A stretch of DNA of 64,000 nt from positions 1,008,319,501 to 1,008,383,500 of the forward strand of contig CM028129.1 in NCBI GenBank assembly GCA_016271365.2. Direction: 5' to 3'. This DNA comes from Neoceratodus forsteri (Eukaryota > Chordata > Ceratodontiformes > Ceratodontidae). Position 1 is the stretch's first letter, and the number at the start of each line of letters is the position of its first letter. This document shows positions 62,125 to 64,000 of the stretch, piece after piece. Made by a program: the position numbers and the translations under genes. The notes beneath the pieces were generated by a model. It was not told where the DNA came from. It saw only the letters and a list, made by a program, of their open reading frames with translations, and searched no databases.

Positions 62125-62960
62125 ATGTACATATTCCTAGAGCTGAACAGTTGGCTAATCCAAGGCCAGTACCCTGCCGTGTCTCAGTCTGTTCTTCTGA
62201 TAGTTGGAAAGACCTTCTCCAGTCTGATGATCTTCCTGAACCTGAAGAAGTCACAGTCGTCCCCAATACTGTGTGTGGAGTTTATTGGATGAGAATGACT
62301 CTCAAGAAGCTCTAGCCTGGCATCCACTACAGTGGGCTCTGGATATGATAGAGTTTTCTCAGTGCTGCTGCCTTAGGGATAGACACCTGGCACGTGACTG
62401 TCCTCAACTTCTTGGCCTGATAGTGTTGACAACCTTTGTCATTCCATACGTCTGCCATCCGATGCTGTCTCTTCATTCAGAGCTAAATATCCAGAGGTCC
62501 TGGGCCAGTCCCGTCGTGATCATCCATACCATGGGCAGTGTAGTCTCTCGGTGACTGATTCCAGAGTAACTGTTGGAGAGGAACCCTTCATCCAGCTGAA
62601 CTTGATGCTGGTCCTCAGCATCGATGCCACCGTCCAGGTTTGGGCAGCTTATCTGGGGGACTTGCAGGCACATGGGCAGTAGTCTCTGCAGGAGCAGCAG
62701 CTGCACATAAATTATATTCAAATTGAGAACATTTAGTCTAGCCCATTAGGCATTCTGGATGGTGGCAAAATCACTCGATCCATGTCAATGTGGAGAACAT
62801 GGAGGCCATGTTCAGTGTAAACAAGCTGGGATCCCATTCTGTTCCTCCAGGCTCTGCGAAGAAGCTCTGGAGATGTGATCATTGGCTGTTAGCTTCATCA
62901 GAGCCCCTCCTTTACGCTGTTACCTGCACATATTCATACAAAAACAATAGAATTTTCACA
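62125..62960 (+). pseudogene. DIRS RT-RNase H fragment (DIRS-10), heavily decayed
   Basis: LELNSWLIQGQYPAVSQSVL in place of YLDDWLI...SQS, then FSSLMIFLNLKKSQSSP and CVEFIG match the post-catalytic RT region (compare GFLLNLSKS and FIGAEL in DIRS-7). Later VENMEAMFSVNKLGSHSV (about 62800) matches the RNase H segment DNTTTMYYLNK. No termini or other domains are visible. Confidence 0.6.
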
Positions 62961-63129
62961 AAGTATCTGTGGCACCACCAACAACGAGTGTTTGCTGTAT
63001 TTTACATTCACACACTTTAAAGTTCTTGTATTTCGATTCTTGCTGGTGTAGTTGCAGCAGGACTAGGGCCCAAAGTAAGATAACTACTACTTGGGGAGAC
63101 TTTTCCTTTTGATCAGGACATTATGAACA
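62961..63129. other. Unassigned sequence
   Basis: Short stretch between the DIRS fragment and the Gypsy-like fragment. Nothing recognised. Confidence 0.3.
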
Positions 63130-63590
63130 GTCCTGGTAAGGACAAAACAACAAAGAATCAGTGGAGAAAGAAACAGAGAATGGACACAAAAACATTATGT
63201 GGTGCCTGATCAATGGTTACAAACTATATTCTCTAATGTAGATATATCAGAAGAACAAAAAGCTGATGATTCTTTGCAGAGTTATGTACAGGTTAATCAA
63301 ACTGTGGATAAAGGTGCTCCAGAGATACTGACGATAAATAACATCATGTATAGAGTCTGTACTAATCCCCAGACAGAAGAAAAAGTAGAGCAATTACTGG
63401 TACCCACAAAGTATAGAAAATCAGTCTTGTTTTTGGGACATAATTTAACCTGGGCAGGACATGCGGGAAGGGAGTGTGCTTTAAAACATATCTTGTTAAG
63501 GTCCTACTGGCCAGGTGTTCATGAGGATGTACAAATGCATTGCCAGACGTGTCCAGATTGCCAACAGATTGCACAGGTAGGGAAACAAGA
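63130..63590 (+). pseudogene. Gypsy-type integrase N-terminal region (H2C2 zinc-binding)
   Basis: One frame, open for about 130 codons, reads REWTQKHYVVPDQWLQTIFS, INNIMYRVCTNPQTEEKVEQ, LLVPTKYRKSVLFLGHN, then AGHAGRECALKHILLRSYWP, GVHEDVQMHCQTCPDCQQIA. The H...GH.G...CxxC spacing and the Y-W-P-G-V block are those of the zinc-binding domain that precedes the integrase core in Ty3/Gypsy pol. Similarity stops at about 63583. The DDE core is absent, so this is a fragment. A domesticated integrase exon is possible but unsupported. Confidence 0.75.
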
Positions 63591-64000
63591 TGATTTTTAT
63601 TTATTTATTTGTTCTAGGATTACAAATACCTGTGAGCTGAGGCTCTCTTACAAAGGTTCCACATCATTGGTACAATTGAGACAAAAATAAGAAAAGATAA
63701 GTTTATAAAATTAAAAAAAAAAAAACAGTCTTGTAGAGGAAAAAAGAACAATAAGGTGAAACTTTGGGGAGGGGAAAGGAGGAAGGTGAAATCAGGGAGA
63801 CTAAGTTGATGGGAGAAAAGGGAGGTAGGTGGGAGGGGAACAGAGAGAGGAGAGGTGGAAGGTGAGAGTAAGAATAGGAGTAGTGCAGCTGGTGGCATTT
63901 GTCATGGGCCAGCAGGAGGTGAAGATTTGGGGGGGATGCTGGCAAAGTGCAGGAGTAGGTGTGGATCCAAAAGGGCATCTTCAGCTATGGAGCCAAAAGA
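63591..64000. other. Purine-rich sequence, no gene recognised
   Basis: Starts with ATTTTTATTTATTTATTTG and an A-tract at 63712-63725, then a GA-rich stretch. The first 90 bases have some likeness to the 3' end of the LINE at 16640-16700 read in the same direction, so a minus-strand LINE or SINE tail is possible. Confidence 0.3.

Noticed and set aside
63199..63690. The 163-codon frame as a complete integrase
   Set aside because: Similarity ends at about 63583; the last residues are unrelated and the catalytic core is absent.
1..64000. CRISPR arrays, bacterial operons, tRNA or rRNA genes
   Set aside because: No regularly spaced repeats, no ribosome-binding-site and operon organisation, and the only pol III boxes belong to SINE-like elements.

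Overview
The window looks like vertebrate repeat DNA from a large, transposon-rich genome. I found no convincing host gene: no exon chain, tRNA, rRNA or CRISPR array. What can be read is mostly retrotransposon. The dominant class is DIRS elements, which combine a Gag, a reverse transcriptase/RNase H with a downstream methyltransferase-like region, and a tyrosine recombinase (YR). CR1 and other jockey-group LINEs, tRNA-headed SINEs and one Gypsy-type integrase fragment make up most of the rest. Heavy DIRS plus CR1 load would fit an amphibian (a caecilian is my guess), a turtle or another large-genome vertebrate. This is an inference, not a determination.

Layout. 1-150 is a DIRS polyprotein end. 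480-3480 is a minus-strand LINE. 4878-4985 is a YR remnant. 5583-11555 is DIRS-1 (family A, complete). 11838-12561 is a family-B Gag fragment. 12562-29453 is DIRS-2 (family C). It has been interrupted by DIRS-3 (15654-23697, family C, itself carrying a minus-strand LINE at 16621-18900), by a 2.9-kb CR1 (23762-26697) and by a 97-bp CR1 tail (14132-14228). 29603-30225 is a second family-B Gag fragment. 30210-32100 holds LINE pieces and a SINE. 32155-38032 is DIRS-4 (family C, complete). 38110-39600 holds LINE pieces. 39840-43715 is DIRS-5 (family D, decayed, with a SINE-like insertion). 43716-50960 is the left part of DIRS-6 (family C), split exactly by DIRS-7 (44052-49729, family D, the best preserved element). 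50965-54656 is DIRS-8 (family A), whose order is broken by a strand switch and by CR1 and SINE pieces. 55005-55735 is a CR1 end. 56370-62022 is DIRS-9 (family A, complete). 62125-62960 is a further DIRS fragment. 63130-63590 is a Gypsy integrase fragment.

How the parts work together. The complete DIRS copies share one architecture: left inverted terminal repeat (ITR), gag, RT/RNase H/methyltransferase-like ORF, YR ORF, internal complementary region (ICR), right ITR. The ICR reads as the reverse complement of the two element ends placed back to back. That is the arrangement expected if a circular intermediate is templated from it and then integrated by the recombinase. Where a DIRS has landed inside another DIRS, the host reading frame resumes across the insert with no target duplication. 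Family letters A-D and element numbers are my own working labels, assigned by terminal-repeat and protein similarity read by eye. Element ends are good to a few bases where an ICR could be compared, and otherwise to tens of bases.
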